This document shows, piece by piece, positions 1 to 8,348 of a stretch of 64,000 bases of DNA. This DNA is from JALZKA01 sp963717635 (GTDB taxonomy: Bacteria > Actinomycetota > Thermoleophilia > Solirubrobacterales > 70-9). The notes beneath the pieces are model-generated. The model was not told where the DNA came from. It searched no databases and was given only the letters and a program-made list of their open reading frames with translations. The number at the start of each line of letters is the position of its first letter. Positions within the stretch are counted from its first letter, which is position 1. The stretch is taken from positions 124,001 through 188,000 of the forward strand of contig OY970347.1 in the NCBI GenBank assembly GCA_963717635.1, written 5' to 3'. The position numbers were made by a program, and so were the translations under genes.

Positions 1-2
1 CC

Positions 3-1304
3 CTCGCCGCCGAGGGGATCGAACCGATCGACCTGGTGTGCGTGAACCTCTACCCGTTCCAGGAGACGGTCGCACGAGCCGACGTCACCGAGGCGGAGGC
101 GGTCGAGAACATCGACATCGGCGGTCCGACGATGATCCGCGCGGCGGCCAAGAACCATCACTCGGTCGCGGTCGTGGTGCGGCCTGAGAGCTACGACGCG
201 GTGCTCGCCGAGCTCGACGCCAGCGACGGCGCGATCTCGGAGGAGACGCGGCACTGGCTGGCGAACGAGGCGTTCGCCGACATCGCCGGATACGACGCCG
301 CGATCTCGCGTTGGTTCGGGATGCGCTACGAGGCGTTCCCCCAGTGGTGGGTCTTCGCGTACGAGAAGTTCCTCGACCTGTCGTACGGCGAGAACCCGCA
401 CCAGAAGGGGGCGCTGTACGTCGAGACCGGCGCCCGGTCACACGTGCTTGCCCGGGTGTCGAAGCTGCACGGCCGGGCGCTGTCGTTCAACAACGTCCTC
501 GACCTCGACGCGGCGAGCAAGCTGCTGGCCGAGTTCTCGGAGCCGGCAGCGGTGATCGTCAAGCACAACAACCCCTGCGGAGCGGCGATCGCGGACAGCA
601 TCGGAGACGCCTACGAGAAGGCACTGGCGTGCGACCCGATGTCGGCGTTCGGCGGGGTGATCGCACTCAACCGGCCGGTCGATCGAGCGCTCGCGGAGCG
701 ACTCCACGAGAACTTCATCGAGGTCCTGGTGGCGCCCGGGTTCGCAGACGAAGCGCTTGCCGTACTGACCCAGAAGGAGGCAGTCCGGATCCTCCACAAC
801 ACCGAGCAGCGGGGGCCGGAGCCGCGCGAGCGTGATCTGAAGAGGGTGCGCGGCGGGCTGCTGGTCCAGACGCCGGACCTGCTCGAGGAGGACCGCGAAT
901 CGATGGAGGTGGTCACCGCCGCCCAGCCGAGCGAGGAACAGTGGCGCGACCTGCTGTTCGCCTGGGCGGTCTGCAAGCACGTGCGTTCGAACGCGATCGT
1001 CTTCGCTCGAGACGGCGCGACACGCGGTATCGGCGCCGGGCAGATGAGCCGAGTGGATTCGGTGCGGATCGCGGTCGAGAAAGCCGGTGACGCGTTCGCG
1101 GGCGAATCCGAGCCGCTGGCGGGATCGGCGGTGGCGTCGGATGCGTTCTTCCCGTTCGCCGACGGCCCGCAGGGTGCGCTCGACGCGGGCGCCACCGCGG
1201 TGATCCAGCCCGGCGGGTCGAAGCGGGACGACGAGGTGATCGCCGCGGTCGACGAGCGCGGAGCGGCCATGGTCTTCACGCGTAGGCGCCACTTCCGGCA
1301 CTGA
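3..1304 (+). CDS. purH: Bifunctional AICAR transformylase/IMP cyclohydrolase PurH, 5'-truncated by window edge
   Basis: This enzyme catalyses the last two steps of purine synthesis: formylation of AICAR, then ring closure to IMP. The reading frame is open from base 3, so the N-terminus lies outside the window. The visible start carries the end of the IMP cyclohydrolase (MGS-like) domain, with VNLYPF and ENIDIGGPTMIRAAAKNH. The AICAR transformylase domain follows, with the signature KHNNPCG and the late block GAGQMSRVDS. The C-terminus RRRHFRH is typical of the family. About 433 residues are present of a usual 510-530. The 3' end overlaps the convergent SnoaL-like gene by 29 bp. Identification is secure. 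Confidence 0.97.
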   Translation, partial: LAAEGIEPIDLVCVNLYPFQETVARADVTEAEAVENIDIGGPTMIRAAAKNHHSVAVVVRPESYDAVLAELDASDGAISEETRHWLANEAFADIAGYDAAISRWFGMRYEAFPQWWVFAYEKFLDLSYGENPHQKGALYVETGARSHVLARVSKLHGRALSFNNVLDLDAASKLLAEFSEPAAVIVKHNNPCGAAIADSIGDAYEKALACDPMSAFGGVIALNRPVDRALAERLHENFIEVLVAPGFADEALAVLTQKEAVRILHNTEQRGPEPRERDLKRVRGGLLVQTPDLLEEDRESMEVVTAAQPSEEQWRDLLFAWAVCKHVRSNAIVFARDGATRGIGAGQMSRVDSVRIAVEKAGDAFAGESEPLAGSAVASDAFFPFADGPQGALDAGATAVIQPGGSKRDDEVIAAVDERGAAMVFTRRRHFRH

Positions 1305-1878
1305 GGCGGCATGCACCTGACGGGAGCACTTCGAACGGCTCCAACCCGGCGGCTCGCAGGCCTTCGTCCCACGACATGAAGGTTTGGTCGCGAATAACGA
1401 GCCCGTCCCGCACGGTGACTAGCTGCGCGATCGCCTGATCCAGCACCACTCCGCTACCGCGTCCGCGTGTGCGCCAGAGCCCAAGATTGAGCAAGCGGTT
1501 ACCGAGGTCGAGCATGTAAAGGGGCTCCAGCTCAGAGCCCCATACCTCGAAGAGCTTGTTCATCGCCTCGATCCTTCCCTCGAGGCCCCGGAAGGAGGCA
1601 GGTAGGCCTAGCGTCTGCATCGCGGGCGGAAACTCGAACAGGGTGTCAGACGCGAAGAGCAGAAAGTTGAGCTCGAAGTCCCGCCGCTCGAAGGAGGCCC
1701 AGCCCGAGTCAACTGCCCGCCGCAGGAGCAGCCGCCTCAGTCGCGAGCGAGGATCGAGGCGAAAAAGGCGTGGGGCCAGTCCCCGGTACAGCGATGGAAG
1801 GAGAACCATGAGGCGCTCCTGGAGATTCCGCGGCCTCGGACCCGTGGAGCCCACCCGGGTGACGACGACGTTGGGCAT
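1276..1878 (-). CDS. SnoaL-like (NTF2-fold) protein
   Basis: A protein of about 200 residues. The C-terminal 140 residues show the pattern of the SnoaL/NTF2-like family: a region starting RDFELNFLLF, an acidic aromatic strand, a VTVRDGLVI strand and a final helix ending near GLEPFEV. The family forms a cone-shaped alpha+beta barrel; members include polyketide cyclases, isomerases and many proteins of unknown role. No catalytic residue can be assigned, so the substrate is unknown. I placed the start at the ATG at 1878 because the upstream extension is low-complexity; a later start is possible. It is convergent with purH, overlapping it by 29 bp, and lies 110 bp beyond the 3' end of tRNA-Lys. 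Confidence 0.7.
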   Translation of the reverse strand: MPNVVVTRVGSTGPRPRNLQERLMVLLPSLYRGLAPRLFRLDPRSRLRRLLLRRAVDSGWASFERRDFELNFLLFASDTLFEFPPAMQTLGLPASFRGLEGRIEAMNKLFEVWGSELEPLYMLDLGNRLLNLGLWRTRGRGSGVVLDQAIAQLVTVRDGLVIRDQTFMSWDEGLRAAGLEPFEVLPSGACRLSAGSGAYA

Positions 1879-1988
1879 TTGCGCGGACACTGCCTCGCAC
1901 CAGCGCTTCGAATGAGGTGGAGCACAGAGCTGTTCGCCCAACCGCCGAGATGGGCGGGCTTGAACCTCGCGCACACGGTGCCGAGCAG

Positions 1989-2061
1989 TGCCCCCGGGAG
2001 GAGTCGAACCTCCGACGCCCGGAGTAAAAATCCGGCGCTCTGACCGCTGAGCTACGGGGGC
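1989..2061 (-). tRNA. tRNA-Lys(TTT)
   Basis: On the minus strand a full cloverleaf can be drawn. The 7-bp acceptor stem is GCCCCCG with CGGGGGC, the anticodon stem CCGGA/TCCGG encloses the loop TTTTTAC (anticodon TTT, lysine), and the T-loop is GGTTCGACTCC. The discriminator is A at 1989. CCA is not encoded. Confidence 0.96.
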
Positions 2062-2150
2062 GCCGGAATCGTAGACGGGAGCCGGCGCGGGGGCCCAGCA
2101 GATTCCGATCGGGATTGGGCAATTGACTCTGCCGGTTTACGATCGGGCGG

Positions 2151-2459
2151 ATGCCGGACGAGGAGATCGACCAAACTCGCCTCGCTGAGGCGCTGCGCAC
2201 GCCGGTCCACCAGGGCGAGCGCTACGTGCCGTTCGGCGAGCTGACCCTCGCTGAGGCCGAGGATCGGGCGCAGAGCCTGGCCTCGGTGGGAGGCTGGGGG
2301 CCACTGGCGCGGGCGGCGAAGGTCGCCCACGCCTGGCGGGATCTGGCGGTTCAGATGCGCCAGGGCGAAGCCGCGACCGTGGCCGATCTCGAGCCGGTCA
2401 CGATCCTGCGATTTGCCGAGTACCTGTGGGTAATCGCCCCGAAGGAGGGGCTGATCTGA
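2151..2459 (+). CDS. Conserved hypothetical protein, 102 aa
   Basis: A small soluble protein with no recognised domain. The sequence is mildly acidic and mostly helical, with LTLAEAEDRAQSLASVGGWG in the middle and FAEYLWVIAPKEG near the end. No signal peptide, membrane segment or metal motif is visible. The ATG at 2151 is the first in frame, without a strong Shine-Dalgarno sequence. Codon use matches the neighbouring genes, supporting a real gene. It stands between tRNA-Lys and the nur-nickel permease pair on the same strand, 40 bp before the Nur-box-like palindrome, so it is probably a separate transcript. Function unknown. Confidence 0.6.
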   Translation: MPDEEIDQTRLAEALRTPVHQGERYVPFGELTLAEAEDRAQSLASVGGWGPLARAAKVAHAWRDLAVQMRQGEAATVADLEPVTILRFAEYLWVIAPKEGLI

Positions 2460-2499
2460 TCGGGGGTTGACCCGAGCCATTGCGGCGAGTTAGTGTCTG

Positions 2500-2516
2500 T
2501 TGCAAGTTGATCGCAA
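2500..2516. promoter_or_regulatory. Nur-box-like operator
   Basis: The palindrome TTGCAA-GTTGA-TCGCAA lies 19 bp before the start codon of the Fur-family gene. It matches the Streptomyces Nur consensus as I know it (tTGCaa-N5-ttGCAA) with one substitution. Its position implies nickel-responsive autorepression and control of the coupled nickel permease. Binding is inferred, not shown. Confidence 0.65.
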
Positions 2517-2535
2517 TAGACATTCACTCGCGGAT

Positions 2536-2988
2536 ATGACCTCGGCGCACTCGTCGCCGCCGGTGATCGCAAACGACCTGGATCAGGCGATCGCCGCGGT
2601 CCGCGAGAGTGGGATGCGCGTCTCGTCGGCCCGGCGCCGGCTGCTCGAGGTCCTGTTCGCTGCCGACGGGCCGCAGACCGCCGAGGAGCTCGCGGCGGCG
2701 AGTGGATCCGGATCGGATCCGGCATCCGTCTACCGCAACCTCGAGCGACTCGAATCGATCGGGCTCGTCCGCCACGTGCATCTAGGCCACGGGCCCGGGC
2801 TCTACGCGCTCGCCGGCTCCTTCGCGGCGGGTTACGTGGTCTGCGACCGCTGCGGCGCCCGCCATGCCGCCACCGACGAGGATCTCGAAGTGGTCCGCGC
2901 GGCGGTTCGCAAGCGGTTCGGCTACGAGGTGGCGTTCACGCACTTCCCGATCGTCGGCCTCTGCCCGCGTTGCGCGGAGTCGGGATGA
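2536..2988 (+). CDS. nur: Fur-family regulator, probably nickel-responsive Nur
   Basis: A 150-residue Fur-type repressor. The N-terminal winged helix spans about residues 15-85, including VRESGMRVSSARRRLLEVL and the recognition segment DPASVYRNLERLESIGLVRH. The C-terminal dimerisation domain has two CxxC pairs, CDRC (103-106) and CPRC (143-146), which usually hold structural zinc. His80, His82 and His85 fall where the regulatory metal site lies. A TTG at 2500 is in frame but sits inside the operator, so the ATG at 2536 is preferred. The stop overlaps the nickel permease start (ATGA). The Nur-type operator, the nickel permease partner and the adjacent [NiFe]-hydrogenase operon favour Nur over Fur or Zur; the metal is inferred. 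Confidence 0.82.
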   Translation: MTSAHSSPPVIANDLDQAIAAVRESGMRVSSARRRLLEVLFAADGPQTAEELAAASGSGSDPASVYRNLERLESIGLVRHVHLGHGPGLYALAGSFAAGYVVCDRCGARHAATDEDLEVVRAAVRKRFGYEVAFTHFPIVGLCPRCAESG

Positions 2989-3728
2989 GCTTCGACTTCC
3001 TCTACCAGCCGATCGAGCACCTCGACGAGTCGCTGACCGGCCTGTTCGAGGGAGCCGGGCTGCTGGTCGCCATCGGCCTCGCGTTCCTGCTCGGCCTGCG
3101 CCACGCTTCGGATCCCGACCACCTGGTGGCCGTCACCTCGCTGGTCGCCTCCGACGACGCGGACGGCCGCGCCGCAGCCCGCCTCGGGGCCTGGTGGGGC
3201 GCCGGGCACGCGGCCACCCTCCTGCTGATCGGCCTGCCGCTGATCGCGTTCAAGTCGGGGCTGCCGGCCTGGCTGGAGACCGGTGCCGAGCGGGCCGTCG
3301 GGGTCGTGATCGTGTTCCTGGCCGGGCGCGTCCTGCTCAAGTGGTGGCGGGGCGACTACCGCGGCGGAGCGCACCGCCACCTACAGCCCGTCGGGTCCCA
3401 TCGCCACGTGCGCCACGGCGATCGCGACCACCGCCACGACCAGGTGCGGAGCCCGCGCCAGGCATTTGCGATCGGGGTGCTGCACGGCCTCGCAGGTTCC
3501 GGCGCGGTGGTCCTGCTGCTGATCGCCGCGCTGCCGACCCAGCTCGAGGCGGCCGCGGCGCTGGCCGTCTTCGCCCCGATGTCGGTGGTCTCGATGGCCG
3601 CCTGCACAGCGGCCTTCGCCTGGGTCCTCACGCGCCCGGCCGTAGAGCCGGTCTACCGGGCCGTCCTGATTCCGGCGCTGGGGGCGTTCGGGGTGCTGTT
3701 CGGCCTCTGGTACGTCGGACTCACCTGA
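2985..3728 (+). CDS. NiCoT-type nickel/cobalt permease
   Basis: An integral membrane protein of 247 residues that probably imports Ni2+ (or Co2+). The NiCoT signature HX4DH appears as HASDPDH (residues 40-46) in the first membrane helix. Further helices follow near residues 65-85, 100-115, 165-185, 190-215 and 225-245. Between helices 3 and 4 is a long histidine-rich loop (about 125-155, with SHRHVRHGDRDHRH) that may bind metal. The ATG at 2985 overlaps the nur stop codon by 4 nt, so translation is likely coupled. Nickel is the best guess for the substrate because of the Nur-type operator and the neighbouring nickel hydrogenase genes. The end overlaps hypF by 8 bp, convergently. Confidence 0.83.
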   Translation: MSFDFLYQPIEHLDESLTGLFEGAGLLVAIGLAFLLGLRHASDPDHLVAVTSLVASDDADGRAAARLGAWWGAGHAATLLLIGLPLIAFKSGLPAWLETGAERAVGVVIVFLAGRVLLKWWRGDYRGGAHRHLQPVGSHRHVRHGDRDHRHDQVRSPRQAFAIGVLHGLAGSGAVVLLLIAALPTQLEAAAALAVFAPMSVVSMAACTAAFAWVLTRPAVEPVYRAVLIPALGAFGVLFGLWYVGLT

Positions 3729-6030
3729 GCCGCGAACGGGCAACCGCCACCTGGCCGTAGGCGATGCCTCCGTCGTTCGGGGGCAGCCGAACCGGAACCA
3801 GCGTCCGCAGTCGAGAGGCCGTGAGGCCGGCCAGCGTCCGCTCGAGCAACAGCCGGTTCTGAAAGACGCCGCCGGAAAGGACCACGAGGTCGACCCCCGC
3901 GCGCTCGCATTCCTGAGCGCACACCGCCGCCGTCGCCTCGGCGAGCCCGTTGTGAAACCGGGCCGCGACGATCGCGACCGGCACCGACGAATCGAGGTCG
4001 GCCAAGACGGCAGCGATCGCCGGCCTGGGATCGAGCACCAACGGCGCCCGCCCGCCGTCCGCCAGGTCGAAGCGATACCCGCCCCGTTCGGCCGGATCCG
4101 CCGCGCCCTCGAGCTCGGCGGCCGCCTGGCCCTCGTAGTTCGCCCGGGCGCGGATGCCGCAGAGGGCCGCGACCGCGTCGAACAGGCGGCCGGCGCTGGT
4201 CGTCAGCGGCGAGCCGGCGCCGCTGCGGGCGATCCCGCAGACCTGCTCCCAGTCGCTCAGCTCCACCTCTGCTCGAAGCGCGCCGGGAACCCCCGGGAGC
4301 TCGTCGTCGAACGCGTGAACGAGCCATGAGGCCGCCATCCGCCAGGGCTCGCGGACGGCGGCGTCGCCACCCGGGAGCCGCACCGGCATCAAAAAGCCGG
4401 CCCGTTCGAACGCCTCCAGGCCACCGGCCAGCAGCTCGCCTCCCCAGACGGTGCCATCCGTCCCGTAGCCGCTGCCGTCGAAGATCGCGCCGACGGCCGG
4501 CCCCGACTCGCCGTGCTCGGCCAAACACGCCGCGAGATGGGCGTGATGGTGCTGAACGGCGACGGTTTCCACCCCCTCGCGTTCGAGCGCGTAGCGCGTC
4601 GAGAGGTAGTCCGGGTGCAGGTCGTGCGCGACGAGCGCCGGGCTCACTGCGAACAGCCGCTGGAAGTGCTCCACACCCTCCCGGAACGAGGTGAGGGTCT
4701 CGAAGTTCTTGAGGTCGCCGATGTGATGGCTGACCCATGCTCGGTCTCCCTTGGCAACGCAGAACGTGCTCTTCAGCTCCGCCCCGCAGCCGAGCGCCGG
4801 GACCGGAGCGGCGACCGGCAGCGCCAAGCTTTGGGGCACGAAACCCCGCGACCGGCGGAGCATCACCCGCCCCGGGCCGGCCTCGGGCGCCAGCGCCCGC
4901 AGCACCGAGTCGTCAGTGCGCATGTGGATCGGCCGGTCGTGGACCAGGAACGCATCGGCGATCGGCGCCAGCCGAGCAAGAGCCTCGTCGTCGAGGTAGG
5001 CGATCGGCTCGTCCGACAGGTTGGCCGAGGTCATCACCAGCGCCCGGCCGACGTCGGACAGCAGCAGGTGATGGAGGGGCGTGTACGGCAGCATCACCCC
5101 GAGGTCGCGCGAGCCCGGCGCGACAGTCGGTGCAACCCGGGCGCCCGGCCGGCGCCGCGCGATCACGATCGGGCGCTCCGGCGCCGCCAGCAACTCGCGA
5201 TCCGCCGGCTCCATCTCGACCAGCGCCTCCACCGCGGCCGAATCGGAGGCCATCAGGGCGAACGGCTTGTCCTCGCGGTGCTTGCGGCTCCGCAGCGCCT
5301 CCACCGCCGGCTCTGAATCCGCGAGGCAGGCGAGGTGGTAGCCGCCGAGGCCCTTGACGGCGAGAATCGCTCCCTCCCCGATCAGGGTGGCCGCGTGCGC
5401 CACCGCGTCTGCGGCGCGCGAGGGAATCGCCGCCCCATCGGCCGCGACCATCCTCGCCTGTGGCCCGCAGGCGGGACACGCGTTCGGCTGCGCGTGGAAA
5501 CGCCGGTCGCCGGGGTCGTCGTACTCCGCGCGGCACACTTCGCACATCTCGAACCCGGCCATCGTCGTCGACGGCCGGTCGTACGGAACGCCGCGGACGA
5601 TCGTGAACCGCGGCCCGCAATTCGTGCAGTTGGTGAACGGATAGCGGTGGCGTCGGTCGGCGGGGTCCATGACCTCCGCCAGGCACTCGGCGCAGGTCGC
5701 CGAATCCGGCGCCACCAGCGCCTGAGCCTCGCCGCCGGCCGGCGAGGCGGCGATCCTGAACTCGAACTCGCCGATGGCGGGCGCCGCGTCCCGCACCACG
5801 TCCTCGATGCTCGCGAGCGGCGGCGCCTCATCCTGGAGCCGAGCTTCGAAGCTCGCGAGCGCGCCAGGCTTTCCCTCGACCTCCAACAACACCCCCCGTT
5901 CGTCGTTCAGGACCCAGCCGCCCAGGTCGAGCTCTGACGCCAGCCGGAAGACGTACGGCCGGAAGCCGACCCCCTGGACCGTGCCGGTCACCCGCATCCG
6001 CGCCCGCGCGCGGCCCGTGCGCTCCGCCAC
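3721..6030 (-). CDS. hypF: Hydrogenase maturation carbamoyltransferase HypF
   Basis: HypF makes the thiocarbamate on HypE that becomes the CN ligands of the [NiFe] site, starting from carbamoyl phosphate. Domains in order: an acylphosphatase domain (about 8-95, with RVTGTVQGVGFRPYVFRLA); two zinc fingers (about 110-180, with CAEC, CTNCGPRF, CEVC and CPACG); a YrdC-like ATP-binding domain (about 200-370); and a Kae1-like domain with VQHHHAHLAACLAEHG and the late block LSGGVFQNRLLLE. At 769 residues it is full length. The GTG start shares one base with the stop of the upstream SIS gene. It is the last gene of the hydrogenase operon. Confidence 0.97.
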   Translation of the reverse strand: MAERTGRARARMRVTGTVQGVGFRPYVFRLASELDLGGWVLNDERGVLLEVEGKPGALASFEARLQDEAPPLASIEDVVRDAAPAIGEFEFRIAASPAGGEAQALVAPDSATCAECLAEVMDPADRRHRYPFTNCTNCGPRFTIVRGVPYDRPSTTMAGFEMCEVCRAEYDDPGDRRFHAQPNACPACGPQARMVAADGAAIPSRAADAVAHAATLIGEGAILAVKGLGGYHLACLADSEPAVEALRSRKHREDKPFALMASDSAAVEALVEMEPADRELLAAPERPIVIARRRPGARVAPTVAPGSRDLGVMLPYTPLHHLLLSDVGRALVMTSANLSDEPIAYLDDEALARLAPIADAFLVHDRPIHMRTDDSVLRALAPEAGPGRVMLRRSRGFVPQSLALPVAAPVPALGCGAELKSTFCVAKGDRAWVSHHIGDLKNFETLTSFREGVEHFQRLFAVSPALVAHDLHPDYLSTRYALEREGVETVAVQHHHAHLAACLAEHGESGPAVGAIFDGSGYGTDGTVWGGELLAGGLEAFERAGFLMPVRLPGGDAAVREPWRMAASWLVHAFDDELPGVPGALRAEVELSDWEQVCGIARSGAGSPLTTSAGRLFDAVAALCGIRARANYEGQAAAELEGAADPAERGGYRFDLADGGRAPLVLDPRPAIAAVLADLDSSVPVAIVAARFHNGLAEATAAVCAQECERAGVDLVVLSGGVFQNRLLLERTLAGLTASRLRTLVPVRLPPNDGGIAYGQVAVARSRLR

Positions 6031-7217
6031 TACCGCGGCTCCAGGAGCTCGAGCGCCGAGTGGTAGGCGCTCGCCTGCGCTTCCTGGATCCGAGGGATGT
6101 GCTGCGAGCGGGTCACGATCACATGGTCGGCCAGCTCCTCCGCCGCCACCCGCCCTCCGTCGTACCCGACGAACGCAACGGTGAGCAGCCCGCGACGGCG
6201 AGCCTCGGCGAGGGCGTCGATGATGTTCACCGAGTTGCCGCTGGTCGAGAGCGCGACCGCGACATCGCCTTCGCGGCCGTAGGCGATGACCTGCCGCTGG
6301 AAGATCTCCTCCACCCCGACGTCATTCGCGATCGCCGTCAGGATCGACGGGTCCTCGGTCAGGTCCAGCGCCGGGAACCGGGGGCGCAGGTCAGCGACCA
6401 AATCCATCGCATCCGTCGCCGAGCCGCCGTTGCCGAATGCCAGGAGCTTGTGGCCGCCCGCGAACGCCTCCCGCAGCGCCACCGCCGTTGCGAACAGCTC
6501 CTCGCGGTTCTCGGTGAGGGTCTGGGCGCGCAGCTCGCCGACCTCCTCCGCCTTCATCAGGGCCGACCGGCCGACGTCGTCGAGGATCGAGCCGAGGTCG
6601 GTCTCGGACTCCGAGAGGAACGGGTAAAGGAAGCTCGAGGCGCCGGGATCGTGCACGGGCTTGGCCTCGCGGCCCTCGAGCAGACCGCGGTGGTCGAAAA
6701 AGACGTGGACCAGCTCCCACAGCAGGTGGTACAGGGTCTCGATCAGCTCCTGGCGCAGGTAGGGATCGGCGCTGGGCGGGTCGAACTCCCACTCGGCGCC
6801 CGCCCCCGAGGCAAACGCGATCGTCAGGCAACCGAGCCCGCGGGCACGGCTCAGCGCGTCCCGCGTCTCGCCGCTGTCGGGCTCGTCGCAGCCGAAGGCC
6901 ACCGCGATGTCGCCGGGCTCACAGAGCGCCTCCACCTGGGCCGGCAGGCCGCCGCCCTCGCGGGCCAAACCGATCGCCGGCAGCGCCCGCTTGCCGACGA
7001 TCACCGGGTGCACGAACTCGACCGCGATGTGCCGGACGTCGGAGCGAGCGACGGGCGAGAGCCCGAACGCAACCAGGCGGCCGCCACGCGCGAACCGCTC
7101 CGCCATCCGGTGGCAGCACGCGGCAAGCCGCGCAGCCTCGGCCTCGAAGAACTCCGAGTTCGCCCGGGTGCGACTCGCCAGCAGGTCGTCGAGCCGGCCG
7201 GCTGTCGCGGTGTCCAT
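6030..7217 (-). CDS. Double-SIS-domain protein in the hydrogenase operon
   Basis: A 395-residue protein with two sugar-isomerase (SIS) folds. The N-terminal copy (about 25-180) has RLVAFGLSPVARSDVRHIA. The C-terminal copy (about 225-390) carries LLAFGNGGSATDAMDLVADL and ALSTSGNSVNIIDAL, which resemble phosphoheptose isomerase GmhA. SIS domains bind phosphorylated sugars. From memory, GmhA-like SIS genes recur in actinobacterial group 1h hydrogenase loci, but I know of no assigned role. It lies between hypB (24 bp gap) and hypF (1-nt overlap), so it is co-transcribed with maturation genes. Whether it is an isomerase, a sugar-phosphate sensor or an accessory factor is open. Confidence 0.85.
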   Translation of the reverse strand: MDTATAGRLDDLLASRTRANSEFFEAEAARLAACCHRMAERFARGGRLVAFGLSPVARSDVRHIAVEFVHPVIVGKRALPAIGLAREGGGLPAQVEALCEPGDIAVAFGCDEPDSGETRDALSRARGLGCLTIAFASGAGAEWEFDPPSADPYLRQELIETLYHLLWELVHVFFDHRGLLEGREAKPVHDPGASSFLYPFLSESETDLGSILDDVGRSALMKAEEVGELRAQTLTENREELFATAVALREAFAGGHKLLAFGNGGSATDAMDLVADLRPRFPALDLTEDPSILTAIANDVGVEEIFQRQVIAYGREGDVAVALSTSGNSVNIIDALAEARRRGLLTVAFVGYDGGRVAAEELADHVIVTRSQHIPRIQEAQASAYHSALELLEPR

Positions 7218-7241
7218 CAGGTCAGCTTAGATCGGGGGCGG

Positions 7242-7922
7242 TCAGGCGGTCGCCCCCGCCCGCGCGGGCACGCCCGCGAGCCACTCGCGGAACGCCTCGA
7301 CGCCCTCGCCCGTCCTGGCGCTCACCAGCATCGTGCCGGCGCCGGGGTTGACGGCGTCGATGTTGGCGAGCAGCCGGTCGACATCGAAGTCGAGGTGCGG
7401 CAACAGGTCGATCTTGTTGATCACCACCAGCTCGCAGGCCCTGAACATCAGCGGGTACTTGAGCGGCTTGTCCTCGCCCTCGGTGACCGACGTGATCATC
7501 GCGCGGACGTCCTCCCCCACCCTGAACTCGGCCGGGCAAACCAGGTTGCCCACGTTCTCGATCACCAACAGGTCGATCGCGTCCAGCTCGAGTGCGGGAA
7601 TCGCGGAGCGGACCATGTTCGCGTCCAGGTGACACTCGCCGCCGAAGCCCTGGTCGGTGTTGATCTGCGTCACCGGGACGTGCAGGCTCGCGATGCGATC
7701 GGCGTCCATCGAGCCCTGGACATCTCCCTCGAGGACCCCTGGGCGAACTCCCTCGAGTCCCTGCAACGCGGCCTCGAGCAACGTCGTCTTGCCGGCGCCG
7801 GGTGCGCTCATCAGGTTCACCACGCGCACCTGAGAGCGGTCGAAGTCGTCGCGGTTCGCGCGGGCGATCGTCTCGTTGGCGTCCAGCGCGTCCTCGGCGA
7901 CCCTGATCTTCGTGCGGTGCAT
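7242..7922 (-). CDS. hypB: Hydrogenase nickel incorporation GTPase HypB
   Basis: HypB is the SIMIBI-class GTPase that drives nickel insertion into the hydrogenase large subunit together with HypA. The P-loop is MSAPGAGKTTLLEAA (about 37-51), followed by the switch region GDVQGSMDADRI, the metal-site motif GGECHLDANMV with adjacent Cys and His, and the guanine-specificity motif NKID. The N-terminus is short and lacks the histidine-rich nickel store of some homologues, so it probably does not hoard nickel. At 226 residues it is complete. It starts 18 bp after hypA and is followed 24 bp later by the SIS gene. Confidence 0.97.
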   Translation of the reverse strand: MHRTKIRVAEDALDANETIARANRDDFDRSQVRVVNLMSAPGAGKTTLLEAALQGLEGVRPGVLEGDVQGSMDADRIASLHVPVTQINTDQGFGGECHLDANMVRSAIPALELDAIDLLVIENVGNLVCPAEFRVGEDVRAMITSVTEGEDKPLKYPLMFRACELVVINKIDLLPHLDFDVDRLLANIDAVNPGAGTMLVSARTGEGVEAFREWLAGVPARAGATA

Positions 7923-7940
7923 CGCTTCCTCCCTGGATCT

Positions 7941-8348
7941 CTAGTGGACGGCGCCCTTGGCGGGCTCCGCATCGGAAACCTCGATCGATTCGACCTCGAG
8001 CTCGCCCCCGGTCAAAACCTCGCCCGCCTCGCCGCAGGTGGGGCAACGAAAGGCGGGGATCGCCGGATAGCCGTCGAGCGGCTCGCCGTGGCTCGCGACC
8101 GGCGGCGGCGCCGGGTCCCATTCGCACCAGCACGCGGGGCAGCGGAGCTGCGAGTCGACGTGCGCGATCCGCATCTCGGCCCCCTCGACGTCGGTGTCGC
8201 GGGCGACGATCTCGAAGTAGAACGACAGCGAATCGGGCACGACCTGGCGCAGGCGCCCGATCCGCACGTCCACCACGGTCACCTTGCGGCCAGCGGCATG
8301 GCGGAGCGCGGTGTCCACAATCGCCTGCGAGATCGAGAGCTCATGCAT
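7941..8348 (-). CDS. hypA: Hydrogenase nickel metallochaperone HypA
   Basis: HypA hands nickel to the hydrogenase large subunit precursor. The protein begins MHELSISQAIVDTAL, where the N-terminal Met-His-Glu forms the nickel site. The zinc-binding domain has CPAC (about 70-73) and CPTC (about 103-106). The spacing between the pairs is longer than usual because of an insertion with DPAPPPVASHGEPLDGYPAI, and the C-terminus is extended. The total is 135 residues, against about 115 in common homologues. The start overlaps the stop of the maturation protease by 8 bp. The assignment is firm. Confidence 0.95.
   Translation of the reverse strand: MHELSISQAIVDTALRHAAGRKVTVVDVRIGRLRQVVPDSLSFYFEIVARDTDVEGAEMRIAHVDSQLRCPACWCEWDPAPPPVASHGEPLDGYPAIPAFRCPTCGEAGEVLTGGELEVESIEVSDAEPAKGAVH

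Noticed and set aside
1942..1970. tRNA T-arm-like sequence (GAGGTTCAAGCCCGCCCATC on the minus strand) next to tRNA-Lys and a SnoaL gene
   Set aside because: The stem has a mismatch and the sequence does not match the tRNA-Lys 3' end, so it is not shown to be a displaced fragment. It is only suggestive in view of the tRNA-Ala array.
2500..2535. Upstream TTG as the start of the Fur-family gene
   Set aside because: It lies on the first base of the operator palindrome; the ATG at 2536 gives the normal family N-terminus.
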